Assembly (NCBI GenBank): GCA_947476045.1 | Contig: CANJNZ010000007.1 | Span: 1 to 64,000, forward strand | Reading direction: 5' to 3' | Origin: Chthoniobacteraceae bacterium | Lineage (GTDB): Bacteria > Verrucomicrobiota > Verrucomicrobiia > Chthoniobacterales > Chthoniobacteraceae | Length of the DNA stretch: 64,000 nt | In this document: positions 27,557 to 38,909 of the stretch, piece by piece | Position numbering within the stretch: position 1 is the first letter of the stretch | How the letters are laid out: each line of letters starts with the position of its first letter | Notes under the pieces: model-generated | What the model was told of the DNA's origin: nothing | What the model saw: only the letters and a program-made list of their open reading frames with translations | The model's database searches: none | Made by a program: the position numbers and the translations under genes

Positions 27557-29974
27557 TCAGTTGCGGGTGATCGTCTCGTCGAGATTCAGGATGACATTCG
27601 CTGCGGCAGTCCACGCGGCGTGCTCGGCAGCGTCCAGCGTTTCTGGACGTGGAGCACGGCCTGCGGAACTGAGTGCATTTGCGGCGTTGGTGTCGGCACG
27701 ATAGAGCGCGAGTTGTTTGCCGATAAAGTCGCGCATGACCTGCTGTTCGGGCGGCATCGGAGGACGGGCCAGCGCCAGACGGTAGGCGAGTGCGATGCGC
27801 GCGTCGGTGTCCACCTGACATTCCGTGAGCAGCCGTTGAGCAAGCACGCGCGCAGCCTCAATGAACTGCGGATCGTTCAGCGTCACCAGCGCCTGCAGCG
27901 GCGTGTTGGTGCGCGGACGATCAGCGGTGCATTCCGCGCGATCCGGCGCATCAAAAATCACGAAGGTCGGATACGGCGTCGTGCGCCGCCAGAACGTGTA
28001 GAGGCCACGGCGGTAAAGATCCTCTCCGCTGCTCAGCTTCCATTTCCAACCATCGTTCTTGCCCTTGTAGAAATCCGATGGCTGGTATGGGAACACGGGC
28101 GGGCCGCCCATTTTGTCTGACAGCAATCCGGCAACGGCGAGCGCATTGTCCCGCACCGCCTCCGCCTGCAATCGCACGCGTGGCGCACGCCAGAGCAGTT
28201 TGTTTTGCGGGTCGCGCTCGGCGTAGCGGCGCGTGTCGCTCGATGCCTGGCGATACGTGCGGCTCATCATGATCAACTTCAGTGTGCGCTTCACATCCCA
28301 GCCGGATTCCATGAACTGCACCGCCAGCCAGTCGAGCAACTCCGGGTGCGTGGGAAACGTCCCCTGCATTCCGAAGTCGCCCATCGAGCGCACCAGCCCT
28401 TCGCTAAAAAGCATCTGCCAGAAACGATTCACTTGCACGCGTGCGACGAGCGGTTGATTTGTCTGCATCAGCCAGCGTGCGAGGCCGAGCCGGTTGCGCG
28501 GCTGGTCTGCGGGAAAAGGTGGGAGAAACTTCGGCACGTCGCGCTGCACAGCCTCGCCGCGTGTTTGAAAATCCCCGCGCATCAACACGAAAGCCGGCTT
28601 CGGTTGCGCCATCTCCATGCTGACCATTTGCAGCGGCGTATTCTTGTCGTTTTCGAGACCTGCAATCTCGTCGCGGAGTTTTTTGATTTCCTGCTTCAGC
28701 AACGATACCGCCAGAGTCTCGCCGTCCTTCGCAGGACCGACAATGTTCGAGGGGAAAATCCCTTTTTCCAACTGTCGCTCCGCCTCGCCGAGCTTTACGT
28801 TCACATTTGCGATGGCATCGCGATTTTTCGCTGTCGGCACTTTCATCACGGGCGGCACCGGCATGTTGTGAAACCCCGTCACATCACCTGCGCCGACTTC
28901 CTCCATCGAATTGAAAAACGCGGTGAGCTGGTAAAATTCCTTGTGCGAAATCGGGTCGTATTTGTGCGTGTGGCATTGCGCGCAGTTAAAGGTCATCCCC
29001 AGCCACACACGCCCCATCGTGATGGCGCGATCCGCCGCATACACCGTGAGAAACTCCGCCGGATCCGCGCCGCCCTCCTCGTTAAAGCGCACGTTGCGAT
29101 TGAAGCCCGACGCTATTTTTTGCTCCACCGTCGCGTTCGGCAGCAGGTCACCCGCGAACTGCCATGCCGTAAATTGATCGAACGGCATGTTGCTGTTGTA
29201 GGCGTTCACCACCCAGTCGCGCCACAGCCACACTGGTCGGTCCGAATCATTATGGTAGCCGTTCGTGTCGCCGTAGCGCGCGAGGTCCAGCCAGATCATC
29301 GCCATGCGCTCGCCGTAGCGCGGACTCGCCAGCATCCGATCCACCATCTGCTCGTAGGCCTTTTCGCCCGTGTCATTCGTGAACGCATCAATCTCCGCAA
29401 TCGTCGGCGGCAGCCCGCGCAAATCCAGCGACACACGGCGGATCAACGTCGCGCGATCCGCCTCCGGCGAAGGCGTCATCTGCTTCGCGGAAAGTGTCGC
29501 CGCAACAAACCGATCCACACCATTCACCACCCACGCGGCATCTCCCGCAGCGGGCGGTTCCGTGCCCTGCGGTCCGACGAAAGACCAGTGCTCCTTGTAT
29601 TCCGCGCCCTGCCCAATCCAGCGTTTCAAAAGCGCCTTTTCCTCCGCAGTGAGCGTCTTGTGCGACTTCGGCGGCGGCATCACTTCGTCCGTGTCCGTCG
29701 TCTCGATGCGCTCCACAAGCGCGCTCTTTTCCGGGTGCCCCGGCACGATGGCCATGTCGCCGCTCTTCGCCGGTGAAGTCGCGCTGTCGCGCAAGTCTAT
29801 GCGCAGCTTTCCCTCCAGCGACTTCGCATCCGGCCCGTGACACGCGTAGCACTTGTCCGAAAGAATCGGCCGCACATCGCGGTTAAAATCCACATCCCCC
29901 GCAGCAATGGGCATCCCGCCCGCCAGCGCGAGCACGGCGAAAAATCTCCACGCGAAATAATTGACGGCATTCAT
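27557..29974 (-). CDS. PSCyt1/DUF1549/DUF1553 (PSD1) protein
   Basis: CYACHGPDAKSLEGKLRIDL, CAQCHTHKYDPI, RVSLDLRGLPPTIAEIDAF, NRFWQMLFSEGLVRSMGDFGMQG. Confidence 0.93.
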   Translation of the reverse strand: MNAVNYFAWRFFAVLALAGGMPIAAGDVDFNRDVRPILSDKCYACHGPDAKSLEGKLRIDLRDSATSPAKSGDMAIVPGHPEKSALVERIETTDTDEVMPPPKSHKTLTAEEKALLKRWIGQGAEYKEHWSFVGPQGTEPPAAGDAAWVVNGVDRFVAATLSAKQMTPSPEADRATLIRRVSLDLRGLPPTIAEIDAFTNDTGEKAYEQMVDRMLASPRYGERMAMIWLDLARYGDTNGYHNDSDRPVWLWRDWVVNAYNSNMPFDQFTAWQFAGDLLPNATVEQKIASGFNRNVRFNEEGGADPAEFLTVYAADRAITMGRVWLGMTFNCAQCHTHKYDPISHKEFYQLTAFFNSMEEVGAGDVTGFHNMPVPPVMKVPTAKNRDAIANVNVKLGEAERQLEKGIFPSNIVGPAKDGETLAVSLLKQEIKKLRDEIAGLENDKNTPLQMVSMEMAQPKPAFVLMRGDFQTRGEAVQRDVPKFLPPFPADQPRNRLGLARWLMQTNQPLVARVQVNRFWQMLFSEGLVRSMGDFGMQGTFPTHPELLDWLAVQFMESGWDVKRTLKLIMMSRTYRQASSDTRRYAERDPQNKLLWRAPRVRLQAEAVRDNALAVAGLLSDKMGGPPVFPYQPSDFYKGKNDGWKWKLSSGEDLYRRGLYTFWRRTTPYPTFVIFDAPDRAECTADRPRTNTPLQALVTLNDPQFIEAARVLAQRLLTECQVDTDARIALAYRLALARPPMPPEQQVMRDFIGKQLALYRADTNAANALSSAGRAPRPETLDAAEHAAWTAAANVILNLDETITRN

Positions 29975-30009
29975 GGTGTTGTCCCCATCTTTCTATCCAC
30001 AGAACGCCC

Positions 30010-31476
30010 TCACGCTAGAATCTCTTTTAATACTTTGCTTGGCTCCACACCCGTAAGGCGCATGTCGAGGCCTTGTGTTTTGTAGGTGAGGCGGGTGTGG
30101 TCTATGCCGAGGCAGTGCAGCATCGTGGCGTGGAGGTCGTGTGCTGAGACGGGTTTTTCGACGATGTTGTAGGAAAAGTCGTCGGTCTGTCCGTAGGAGA
30201 TGCCGCCTTTGATGCCGCCGCCGGCGAGCCATGCGGAAAAGCAGCGCGGATGATGGTCGCGGCCATATTGGCTGGCGGTGAGTTTGCCCTGGCAATAGAC
30301 GGTGCGGCCAAATTCACCGCCCCAGACGACGAGGGTTTCGTCGAGCAGGCCGCGCTGGCGCAGATCCTTGAGCAGTGCGGCCTGCGCCTGATCCACGTCC
30401 TGACATTGCATCGGCAAATCTTTCACAACGCTCCCGTGGTGGTCCCATCCGCGATGGTAGAGCTGGATGAAACGCACGCCGCGCTCGGCCATGCGGCGGG
30501 CCATGAGGCAATTGTAGGCGTAGGTGCCGGGCTTGCGGACGGCGGGGCCATACATTTCGAGCGTGGCCTCGGTTTCGTTTTTGAAGTCAGTGAGTTCCGG
30601 CACGCTGGCCTGCATGCGATAGGCCATTTCGTATTGGGCGATGCGGGCGAGCACTTCGCTGTCGCCGTTGTTTTCCGCCTCGCGCCGGTTCAAGTCGGCG
30701 ATCATGTCGAGGACTTTGCGGCGGTCGTCGCGCCTCATGCCCTTCGGGTCATTGAGAAAAAGCACGGGATCGGCGGCGGCGCGAAACTGCACGCCTTGAT
30801 GTTCGCCCGGCAGAAATCCCGCGCCCCACAAGTGCGAGAAGAGCGCCTGCATTTGTCCTCGTCCCTGGCTGATCATGACGACGAACGACGGCAAGTCCGC
30901 GTTTGTGCTGCCGAGGCCATACGAGAGCCACGCGCCGATGGATGGCCTGCCGGGAAGTTGGTGCCCGGTTTGCATGAAGGTCACGCCGGGGCCGTGGTTG
31001 ATCTGCTCGGTCATCATGGATTTTACGACGCAAATTTCACCGGCCATGCTGCCGGTGTGTTTGAGGAGATCGGAAACCCAGAGGCCGTCCTGTTGATTCG
31101 CATACTTGCTGAATCCGAAGATGGACGGAGCAATCGGAAAGCGCGTTTGATTCGCCGTCATGCCCGTGAGTCGCTGCGAGCCACGAACGGACGCGGGCAG
31201 CTCTTTGTCGAACATTTCCTGCAAACCCGGTTTGTAGTCGAAGGTGTCGAGTTGCGATGGAGCGCCTTCCATGTAGAGGTAGATCACGCGCTTCGCCTTC
31301 GACGCAAAGCTCGGGAAACCGGGAAGGCCTGCGCCTTGTTTCGACGCGGCGGCGTTTTCGGAAGCGAGCAGTTGCGAGAGCGCGGTGCTGCCGAGAAAAC
31401 CAAGACCGCCCGCTGCGGTGCCCTTGAGCATTTGGCGGCGGTTGATGTTGAACCAGTGATCGTGGAGAGGTTGCAT
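30010..31476 (-). CDS. DUF1501 domain-containing protein
   Basis: [61 protein letters not shown]. Confidence 0.93.
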   Translation of the reverse strand: MQPLHDHWFNINRRQMLKGTAAGGLGFLGSTALSQLLASENAAASKQGAGLPGFPSFASKAKRVIYLYMEGAPSQLDTFDYKPGLQEMFDKELPASVRGSQRLTGMTANQTRFPIAPSIFGFSKYANQQDGLWVSDLLKHTGSMAGEICVVKSMMTEQINHGPGVTFMQTGHQLPGRPSIGAWLSYGLGSTNADLPSFVVMISQGRGQMQALFSHLWGAGFLPGEHQGVQFRAAADPVLFLNDPKGMRRDDRRKVLDMIADLNRREAENNGDSEVLARIAQYEMAYRMQASVPELTDFKNETEATLEMYGPAVRKPGTYAYNCLMARRMAERGVRFIQLYHRGWDHHGSVVKDLPMQCQDVDQAQAALLKDLRQRGLLDETLVVWGGEFGRTVYCQGKLTASQYGRDHHPRCFSAWLAGGGIKGGISYGQTDDFSYNIVEKPVSAHDLHATMLHCLGIDHTRLTYKTQGLDMRLTGVEPSKVLKEILA

Positions 31477-31490
31477 GTTGGTGTGCGCGG

Positions 31491-33755
31491 TCAGTCGCGG
31501 ACGAGTGTGGCTTCGAGGTTGAGCACAGTGTTGGCGATGAGCATCCACGCGGCGAGTTCCGGGGCATCGAGATCGGCGGGCGCCGGCGTGACGCCCTGCC
31601 GGAGCAACGCAGCGGCGTCATCGGGCGATGTGCGATAGCGCGCGAGGAGGGATTCGAGTCCGTTTTGCAAAGTGCGAAGATCCGCCTCCGCAGGCGTGCG
31701 CGAGGTGACGCGACGATAGATCAGCGCGAGGCGTTCCGGCGTCGTGGGCGCTTCCTTGAGCGTGCGTGCGGCAAGAAGCTTTGCGCATTCGAGGCTTTGC
31801 TCGTCATTCAGCGTGGCGAGCGCTTGCAGCGGTGTGTTTGTAGGCGGACGGCGGACGGCGCAGGCGGTGCGATCCGGCGCGTCGAAGATGGACATGAAAG
31901 GCGGCGGCGCGGTGCGTTTCCAAAATGTATAGAGACTGCGGCGATAGAGCGCCCTGCCTTCGCTGCGTTTGTAAACTTTCGTGTTGCTGCTTTCGTTTGC
32001 GCGCTCCTCCCACAGCCCCGGCGGTTGATACGGAAAAACGGGAGCACCACCGAGTTCCTCCGAAAGCAGACCGGCGACGTAGATGGCCTGATCGCGGATT
32101 TCCTCCGCAGAGAGCCGCTGTCGCGGAAAGCGTGAGAGCAGGCGGTTCTCGGGGTCTTTCGCTGCAACATCCGCGCGCACCCGAGAGGACTGACGGTAAG
32201 TCGCGCTCGTCACGATGAGCTTCACGATGTGGCGCACGCTCCATGGCTTCGCTCCCTCGCGAAATTCCACGGCGAGCCAGTCGAGCAACTCGGGGTGCGT
32301 CGGGTATTCGCCCTGCATTCCGAAGTCATCCACCGACTTCACCAATCCAGTGCCGAAGAACTGCTGCCAGAGCCGGTTCACCGTCACGCGGGCGAGCAGG
32401 GAATTTTGCGGAGAGACCAGCCATTGCGCGAGGCCGAGACGATTTTCGGGCGCGCCCGGAAGTGGTGCGCCGAGGACATGCGGAGGGCGGCGCGACGCAG
32501 GGCGCGTTTTATCCGGCAAGTCGTATTGGCCGCGAGAAAGCACGAAGGTCGGCTTCGGCGTCTCGGCTTCCTGCATGACCATGACTTTCGCTTTTGGCCC
32601 ATCCGGCGCGAGCGGGGAGGCCGCATCGATGTGCGGTGCATATGCGACCGCATTGCTGTTTTCGACGTGCTTTTCCGTGATCGAATTGAAGTAAGCCAGC
32701 AGTCCGTAGAAATCCTCCTGCTTCAGCGGATCAAATTTGTGATCGTGGCAGCGGCAGCAGTTCAACGTGAGTCCAAGAAACGCCGTCCCCATCGTCTGGA
32801 CCCGGTCTGCCGCATACTCATTGAGATACTCAGCCGCGATGGTGCCGCCCTCGACTGTGATGAGATGATTGCGGCAAAAGGAGGTCGCGAGCACCTGCTC
32901 CGGCTTCGCATCGGGAAGGAGGTCGCCCGCGATTTGTTCGATGACAAAACGATCGAAAGGCAAATCGTCATTGTAGGATTTGATCACCCAGTCCCGCCAC
33001 GGCCAGCTCGTGCGCCGATGATCATGCAGGTAGCCATTCGTGTCGCCGTAGCGCGCCACATCCAGCCATCGCACCGCCATCCGCTCTCCGTAGCGCGGCG
33101 AGGCAAGCAGGCGATCCACCTGCCGCTCGTAGGCATCGGGCGTTTTGTCGGCGAGAAACGCGTCCAGTTCCTCCAGCGTCGGCGGCAGTCCAGTGAGATC
33201 AAAAGTCACACGACGGAGTAGGCGCGCCTTTTCCGCCTCCGGCGAAAGCGAAAGCCCTGCCCGCGTCAGACGCTCGACGATGAACGAGTCAATGGGATTG
33301 CGGATTGCAGATTGCGGATTGCGGATTTCCGGCACCGCCGGGCGCACGGGTGGGACAAACGCCCAGTGCTTTTCGTATTTGGCTCCCTGTTCGATCCAGC
33401 GGCGGAGTAAATTCTTCGTCTCCGGTGAAAGCTTCTTGTGCGACTTCGGCGGCGGCATGACCTCTTCGGGATCCGTTTCGTTGATTCGCTTCCACAATTC
33501 GCTGCCCTTGATGTCGCCGGGCTTGATGATCACCGCACCGCTCTCGGCTTTGCCATAGGCTCCCTCGGCAATATCCAGACGCATCTCCGCCTTGCGCTGT
33601 TTCGAATCAAATCCGTGGCAGGAAAAACAATTTTCCGAAAGCACAGGCCGGATGTCGCGATTGAAAGCCAGCTCACGGTCCGCCGCAACTGCCGACAATA
33701 TTCCCGTCGTAATCAGAGCTAAAATGCAACGATTCGTGATGAGTGTCTTGAGCAT
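31491..33755 (-). CDS. PSCyt1/DUF1549/DUF1553 (PSD1) protein
   Basis: [52 protein letters not shown]. Confidence 0.93.
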   Translation of the reverse strand: MLKTLITNRCILALITTGILSAVAADRELAFNRDIRPVLSENCFSCHGFDSKQRKAEMRLDIAEGAYGKAESGAVIIKPGDIKGSELWKRINETDPEEVMPPPKSHKKLSPETKNLLRRWIEQGAKYEKHWAFVPPVRPAVPEIRNPQSAIRNPIDSFIVERLTRAGLSLSPEAEKARLLRRVTFDLTGLPPTLEELDAFLADKTPDAYERQVDRLLASPRYGERMAVRWLDVARYGDTNGYLHDHRRTSWPWRDWVIKSYNDDLPFDRFVIEQIAGDLLPDAKPEQVLATSFCRNHLITVEGGTIAAEYLNEYAADRVQTMGTAFLGLTLNCCRCHDHKFDPLKQEDFYGLLAYFNSITEKHVENSNAVAYAPHIDAASPLAPDGPKAKVMVMQEAETPKPTFVLSRGQYDLPDKTRPASRRPPHVLGAPLPGAPENRLGLAQWLVSPQNSLLARVTVNRLWQQFFGTGLVKSVDDFGMQGEYPTHPELLDWLAVEFREGAKPWSVRHIVKLIVTSATYRQSSRVRADVAAKDPENRLLSRFPRQRLSAEEIRDQAIYVAGLLSEELGGAPVFPYQPPGLWEERANESSNTKVYKRSEGRALYRRSLYTFWKRTAPPPFMSIFDAPDRTACAVRRPPTNTPLQALATLNDEQSLECAKLLAARTLKEAPTTPERLALIYRRVTSRTPAEADLRTLQNGLESLLARYRTSPDDAAALLRQGVTPAPADLDAPELAAWMLIANTVLNLEATLVRD
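33293..33331 (+). repeat. GGATTGC heptamer tract inside a PSD1 CDS (encodes [12 protein letters not shown] on the minus strand)
   Basis: gggattgcggattgcagattgcggattgcggatttccgg. Confidence 0.95.
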
Positions 33756-33767
33756 GGGCTCGTTTCT

Positions 33768-35222
33768 TTACGCCAGAATCTCTTTGATCACCTTGCTCGG
33801 TTCGACGCCGGTGAGGCGCTGGTCGAGGCCTTGGAATTTGTAGATGAAGCGTTCGTGGTCAATGCCGAGGCAGTGGAGGATGGTGGCGTTGAGATCGTTC
33901 AGGTGAACCGGCTTCTCGATGATGTTGTAGGAAAAGTCGTCGGTCTCGCCGTGGCTGATGCCGCCTTTCACTCCGCCTCCGGCCATCCACATGCAGAAGT
34001 TTCGCGGGTGGTGATCGCGTCCGTAGTTGTCCTTGCTCAGCCCGCCTTGTGAATAGACGGTGCGGCCAAATTCTCCGCCCCATACGACGAGCGTTTCATC
34101 GAGCATTCCACGATTTTTCAAATCCTGAATGAGCGCGGCGCAGCCTTGGTCGGTGTCCTTGCATTGATTGCCGAGTTCCTTCGGCAGATTGCCGTGGGAA
34201 TCCCAGCCGCGATGGAAAAGTTGCACGGTGCGCACGCCGCGTTCGACGAGCCGCCGGGCGATCAGGCAGCTCTGTGCGAAGGAACCGGGCTTGTCCACAT
34301 CGGGGCCGTAGAGGTCGAGCGTCGCCTTGGTTTCGCCGCTGAGGTCGGCAAGTTCCGGCACGCTGCTTTGCAGACGAAACGCCATTTCGTATTGCTCGAT
34401 TCTCGTCAGCGTGTCGGGGTCGCGGTGTTGCTTGTGGCGGTGGTGGTTGAGGTCGCCGAGCGCGTCGAGCAATTTGCGGCGGTCATCGCGATCTACGCCC
34501 TGCGGATTGGGCAGATAGAGCACGGGGTCCGCTTCGTTGCGAAAAGCGACGCCGCTGTATTTGCCCGGCAGAAATCCGGAGTTCCAAAGCCGCTGATAGA
34601 TCGCCTGTCCGTTGCTGCCTGCGGGCCATTTGGGAGTGAGCACGACGAAGGACGGGAGGTTTTCCGAAGTGCTGCCGAGTCCGTAGGATATCCATGAACC
34701 GATGCTCGCCTTGCCTGGTATTTCCGATCCGGTGAAAAGAAACGTGCAGGCTGGGTCGTGGTTGATGGCGTTGGTGTGGACGCTCTTGATGACGGCGATC
34801 TCGTCCGCGATTTTTCCAGTGAATGGCAGAAGATCGCTCACCCAGCGTCCACACTCGCCGTATTGCCGGAATTGAAATTTCGACGGAGCGACGAGGAAGC
34901 TTTTCTGACCGGAGGTCATCGTGCTGAGTCGCTGTCCGCCTTGAATCGTGGGCGGCAGATTCTTTCCGAAAAATTCCTGCAAACTCGGCTTGTAGTCGAA
35001 GGTGTCCAGTTGCGACGGGCCGCCGTTCATGTGCAGATAGATCAGCGCCTTTGCCCTTGGGCGAAAGTGTGGCAGGCCGGGCAGGGCCAGTGGCGCGGCT
35101 TGTGTGCGTTGTGCGAGGCCCATCTGCGCGAGCGCGACAACGCCAAGTTTAAATCCTACGTCGCCGAAAAAATTGCGCCGCGTCATCGCGCGGTGAAATG
35201 CGGATTTGAGGATTTCGTTCAT
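33768..35222 (-). CDS. DUF1501 domain-containing protein
   Basis: [64 protein letters not shown]. Confidence 0.93.
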   Translation of the reverse strand: MNEILKSAFHRAMTRRNFFGDVGFKLGVVALAQMGLAQRTQAAPLALPGLPHFRPRAKALIYLHMNGGPSQLDTFDYKPSLQEFFGKNLPPTIQGGQRLSTMTSGQKSFLVAPSKFQFRQYGECGRWVSDLLPFTGKIADEIAVIKSVHTNAINHDPACTFLFTGSEIPGKASIGSWISYGLGSTSENLPSFVVLTPKWPAGSNGQAIYQRLWNSGFLPGKYSGVAFRNEADPVLYLPNPQGVDRDDRRKLLDALGDLNHHRHKQHRDPDTLTRIEQYEMAFRLQSSVPELADLSGETKATLDLYGPDVDKPGSFAQSCLIARRLVERGVRTVQLFHRGWDSHGNLPKELGNQCKDTDQGCAALIQDLKNRGMLDETLVVWGGEFGRTVYSQGGLSKDNYGRDHHPRNFCMWMAGGGVKGGISHGETDDFSYNIIEKPVHLNDLNATILHCLGIDHERFIYKFQGLDQRLTGVEPSKVIKEILA

Positions 35223-35235
35223 GGCTGTGCGTTGG

Positions 35236-38200
35236 TCATGGGCGGACGATGACTTCATCGAGGTTCAATAAAAGATTCGCGACCTGCGTCCATGCTGCGA
35301 GTTCCGGAGTGGGGATGGAGGGGTCGCGTTTGGACTCGCCAACTGTGATGACTTGCAAGGCGACATCCGGCTTGGCCCGGTATTTTTCGAGAAAGGCATT
35401 GAGCACGGTTTGAAGCCGTCCGCTTTCCACAGCATCCGGGCCGCGGTTGAGAGCGCACTGAAATGCGAACGTGAACCGGCTCGCAGTTGTGTCGCCGCCC
35501 TTTGTGATGATGCGTTGCGCGAAAGCGCGCGCGGCTTCGAAAAATTGCACGTCATTGAGCAACTGCAACGCTTGCAGCGGTGTGTTGCCGCGATCCCGTT
35601 TGGTGCAATACGCCTCGCGGGAAGGCGCGTCGAAATTCACCAGAAACGGAGCCGGAGCCGTGCGTTTCAAGAAGGTGTAGATGCTGCGGCGATACAGCGC
35701 CTCGCCGCTGTCCTGCTTGTAAGAACGCGTGTTGCTGCCGACAAATCCCACAGGCTCCCAGATATTCGGTGGCTGATAGATTCGCACGGCCTTGCCACCG
35801 ACTTTTTCAACCAGCAATCCGGATACGAGGAGCGCCTGATCTCGAATCGCCTCCGCGTTCAGGCGCAGTCGTGATGCACGGGCGAGCAGGCGGTTTCCGG
35901 GGTCTTTACCCAACAGAATTTCGTTAGTGTCGGACGACTGCTGATAGACCTGCGACGTCACGATGGTCGTGATGAGCTTCTTCATATCCCATCCGTTTTC
36001 GCGGAATTCGGCGGCCAGAAAATCGAGAAGCTCCGGGTGGCTTGGTGGTTCGCCCTGCGCGCCGAAGTCGCTGGAACTTTTCACCAGACCAAGACCAAAA
36101 AAGTGCTGCCAGAAACGGTTCACTGCCACGCGTGCAGTGAGCGGGTTTTCCGAGCTAACGATCCATTTTGCGAGATCGAGACGGTTTGGTCTCGAAGTGC
36201 CGACGGGCAGGGGAGGCAGGAAAGCCGGCACGTTCGGCTGCACGGGTTCGCCGGGTTTGTCATAGGCACCGCGGAGCATGATGTTCGCCTGCCGCGGCGA
36301 CGGTAAATCGGCCATGATGAATGTGGATGGGATCGTTCCATCGTGTGCTTTCACTTCTTTCTCCGCAGTCGAGATAGCTGCTGTTAGTGGCTGAAGCACG
36401 GGCTGCGTCCTGATGCAGACATTGATGAGATAGTATTCCCTCAGCTTCGCGATCTGCTCCGGCGTGATTTTGTCGTTTGCTGTGGTGAGGAAATTATTGA
36501 TGTCCTTCGGCGCTCCCGGCAGTCCCTGCATTTGATGCTGGCTGCGCCACATTTTGAAGGAAGTGCCAGCGTCGGCAGGCGGATGACTGTCGCCGACGAT
36601 GGAAAGCCTATCCCAATAGACGAGGCCGCCGGACTGCGTGAACGCAAACCCCGTGACGAAATTGCCGCCTTTCAAACCCACCTTTTCCGCCGGCACTTCG
36701 AGTTTCACCCAATCATCCGCCTTTGGCAGCGCGCCTGCGGAAAAACGCTCCGTCGAATTGATGGCACCTTGATTGATCGCATTCACGTCGCCCCACACTG
36801 CGCGATGCTTCCAGCCATCCGTGCGAAATTGCAGCATCACTGCGCTAGGTAGCTGCGCGGAATCCAGCCGCACCATCACTTGAATCACTGCGTTCTGCGG
36901 CACGTAAAGCGGACGCGCGTCGCCTTCGTAGTAATCGCGCACGATGCCGTCGTCCTGACGTTTCAACGCCAGCTTGCCACTCGCCGGTTTGATCTCAGGT
37001 TCACCGACAAATTTCACCGGCGACTTGCCGTTGCCAGTTTTCGCCACGGCCTTTTCGGGAAACGCATCGTCCATCCAGACATCCTCGACGCGCTCGCCGT
37101 TTGCAGGCGCAGGTGCATCGAAGGGATCTTGATAGACCGTGTTCTTCAACGTCGTCTCAAGTTTCTCCCGCGCCTTGTCCAGTTTGTCCTTCAGCGCATC
37201 AAGTTGCTGCCGGTTTTCCGGCGTCATGTATTTTAAGACTGGCTTCGTGAGCAGAACGTTGCCGTCATTCGCCGGGTCGGCGGCGCTGTAGAAGAAGGCA
37301 TACATTTGGTAATAATCCTTCTGCGTGATGGGATCGAATTTGTGATCGTGGCACGCAGCGCACTGCCCGGTGAGGCCCAGCCAGTTTTGCATCGTCGTCG
37401 CCGTGCGCTCGGATGCGTAGCGAAAAAGCTGCTCGGCATCAATCGAACCACCCTCGCCCGTGGTCACGTTGCAGCGGTTGTATCCGCTCGCGATTTTCTG
37501 TTCGTCGGTGCCGTTGAGAATGAGATCGCCCGCGAGCTGCTCGATGGTGAATTGATCAAACGGCTGATTACGATTGAACGCGCCGACCACCCAGTCGCGG
37601 TAAAGCCACATTTGCCGCTCGTTGTCTAAATGCTGACCGTGCGTGTCGCCATAGCGCGCGAGGTCCAGCCACCAATGCGCCATGTGTTCGCCAAAGCGCG
37701 GCGACGCCAGCAGACGTGCGACGATCTTTTGATACGCCTCCGCCGATTCGTCCGCGAGAAAAGCGGACACCTCCTCCGCTGTCGGCGGCAGCCCCGTGAG
37801 ATCGAGCGTCACGCGGCGAATGAGCGTTGCTTTGTCTGCTGGAGGTGAAAATTTGAGTCCCTCCTGTGCCAGCCGGGCCATGATGAAAGTATCAATGGGA
37901 TTGCGGATTGCAGATTGCGGATTGCGGATTTCCGGCAGCGTCGGCTTCACCAATGGCTCAAAGGCCCAGTGCTTTTGATATTTCGCACCCTGTGAGATCC
38001 ACAGCTTCAGTGTCTCCTTTTGCTCGCTCGTCAAAGTCTTGTGTGTCTTCGGCGGCGGCATTACTTCGTCTGGATCCGTTTCGTTGATTCGCTTCCACAA
38101 TTCACTGCCCGCAGGATCGCCCGATTTAATCGCAACACGCCCCTCTTCCAGCGCAGCCTTCGCCCCCGCCTCCTCATCCAGACGCAAGTCCCCCTTGCGC

Positions 38201-38358
38201 TTCTTCGCGTCCGTCCCGTGACACGCAAAACAATTCTCCGAAAGTATCGGCCGGATATCGCGATTAAAAACTAGATCGCTACCAAGCGCCACGCTTGCCG
38301 ATGCACCCATCAACGTGACGGTAAAAAATAGAAAATTCCTGTCAAACATGTGGAGCAT
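35236..38358 (-). CDS. PSCyt1/DUF1549/DUF1553 (PSD1) protein with inserted CBM-like domain
   Basis: [52 protein letters not shown]; insert [34 protein letters not shown]. Confidence 0.93.
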   Translation of the reverse strand: MLHMFDRNFLFFTVTLMGASASVALGSDLVFNRDIRPILSENCFACHGTDAKKRKGDLRLDEEAGAKAALEEGRVAIKSGDPAGSELWKRINETDPDEVMPPPKTHKTLTSEQKETLKLWISQGAKYQKHWAFEPLVKPTLPEIRNPQSAIRNPIDTFIMARLAQEGLKFSPPADKATLIRRVTLDLTGLPPTAEEVSAFLADESAEAYQKIVARLLASPRFGEHMAHWWLDLARYGDTHGQHLDNERQMWLYRDWVVGAFNRNQPFDQFTIEQLAGDLILNGTDEQKIASGYNRCNVTTGEGGSIDAEQLFRYASERTATTMQNWLGLTGQCAACHDHKFDPITQKDYYQMYAFFYSAADPANDGNVLLTKPVLKYMTPENRQQLDALKDKLDKAREKLETTLKNTVYQDPFDAPAPANGERVEDVWMDDAFPEKAVAKTGNGKSPVKFVGEPEIKPASGKLALKRQDDGIVRDYYEGDARPLYVPQNAVIQVMVRLDSAQLPSAVMLQFRTDGWKHRAVWGDVNAINQGAINSTERFSAGALPKADDWVKLEVPAEKVGLKGGNFVTGFAFTQSGGLVYWDRLSIVGDSHPPADAGTSFKMWRSQHQMQGLPGAPKDINNFLTTANDKITPEQIAKLREYYLINVCIRTQPVLQPLTAAISTAEKEVKAHDGTIPSTFIMADLPSPRQANIMLRGAYDKPGEPVQPNVPAFLPPLPVGTSRPNRLDLAKWIVSSENPLTARVAVNRFWQHFFGLGLVKSSSDFGAQGEPPSHPELLDFLAAEFRENGWDMKKLITTIVTSQVYQQSSDTNEILLGKDPGNRLLARASRLRLNAEAIRDQALLVSGLLVEKVGGKAVRIYQPPNIWEPVGFVGSNTRSYKQDSGEALYRRSIYTFLKRTAPAPFLVNFDAPSREAYCTKRDRGNTPLQALQLLNDVQFFEAARAFAQRIITKGGDTTASRFTFAFQCALNRGPDAVESGRLQTVLNAFLEKYRAKPDVALQVITVGESKRDPSIPTPELAAWTQVANLLLNLDEVIVRP
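37896..37934 (+). repeat. GGATTGC heptamer tract inside a second PSD1 CDS
   Basis: Same gggattgcggattgcagattgcggattgcggatttccgg string as at 33293. Confidence 0.95.
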
Positions 38359-38421
38359 GAAAAGCCTCTAATTAACCTCTCCACGCTTAGGGCGAAGAAG
38401 TATTTCTCCCTTTCCACAATG

Positions 38422-38691
38422 TCAGTCCGCCGAGGAAATATAGTAGAAAACAAAGATTATAAAACAGAGGATCAAAAAAGACAGGGTCCATCCGGTCCAG
38501 TGGCGTGACATGGCACCAGTTGTTATTGCGATGATCCAACATGTTAGAAATAACGCCCCCGGATCTGGTAAATATTGTGCAAAGAAAAACGGGAGGATTG
38601 TGAGAACGAGTGTCGCCCACGGAAGCACGCGCCGATGCAGTTTACGTTGGGGTTCGTTCGGATATTCCTGTGCTGGTTCCTCGTCGTGCAT
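38422..38691 (-). CDS. Small hypothetical membrane protein
   Basis: 89 aa with hydrophobic segments LVLTILPFFFAQYL and LSFLILCFIIFVFYYI. Confidence 0.5.
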   Translation of the reverse strand: MHDEEPAQEYPNEPQRKLHRRVLPWATLVLTILPFFFAQYLPDPGALFLTCWIIAITTGAMSRHWTGWTLSFLILCFIIFVFYYISSAD

Positions 38692-38909
38692 GATTGATGT
38701 CAGTCGGCTCTGTCCAAACTACGTCACTGGTTTTCTGGGCAAAAGAGAGAATCTGTTGAAACGCTGAATTGAGCGGCAACAATTGATTGGGTGCATCCTC
38801 CGCATGGTCCTAACTTTTTTTCATGCGGCGGGTCTTTCCGCGTAGCCAAGAGCGGGCGCGTCGTTCTACGGTGCGCTCTCAATCCTTCGCCAAAACCACA
38901 CATTCACAC

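Noticed and set aside
28205-31638. Large antisense ORFs 28205..29776 (+) and 30250..31638 (+)
   Set aside because: R/H-rich shadow ORFs opposite well-supported PSD1/DUF1501 genes in G+C-rich DNA.
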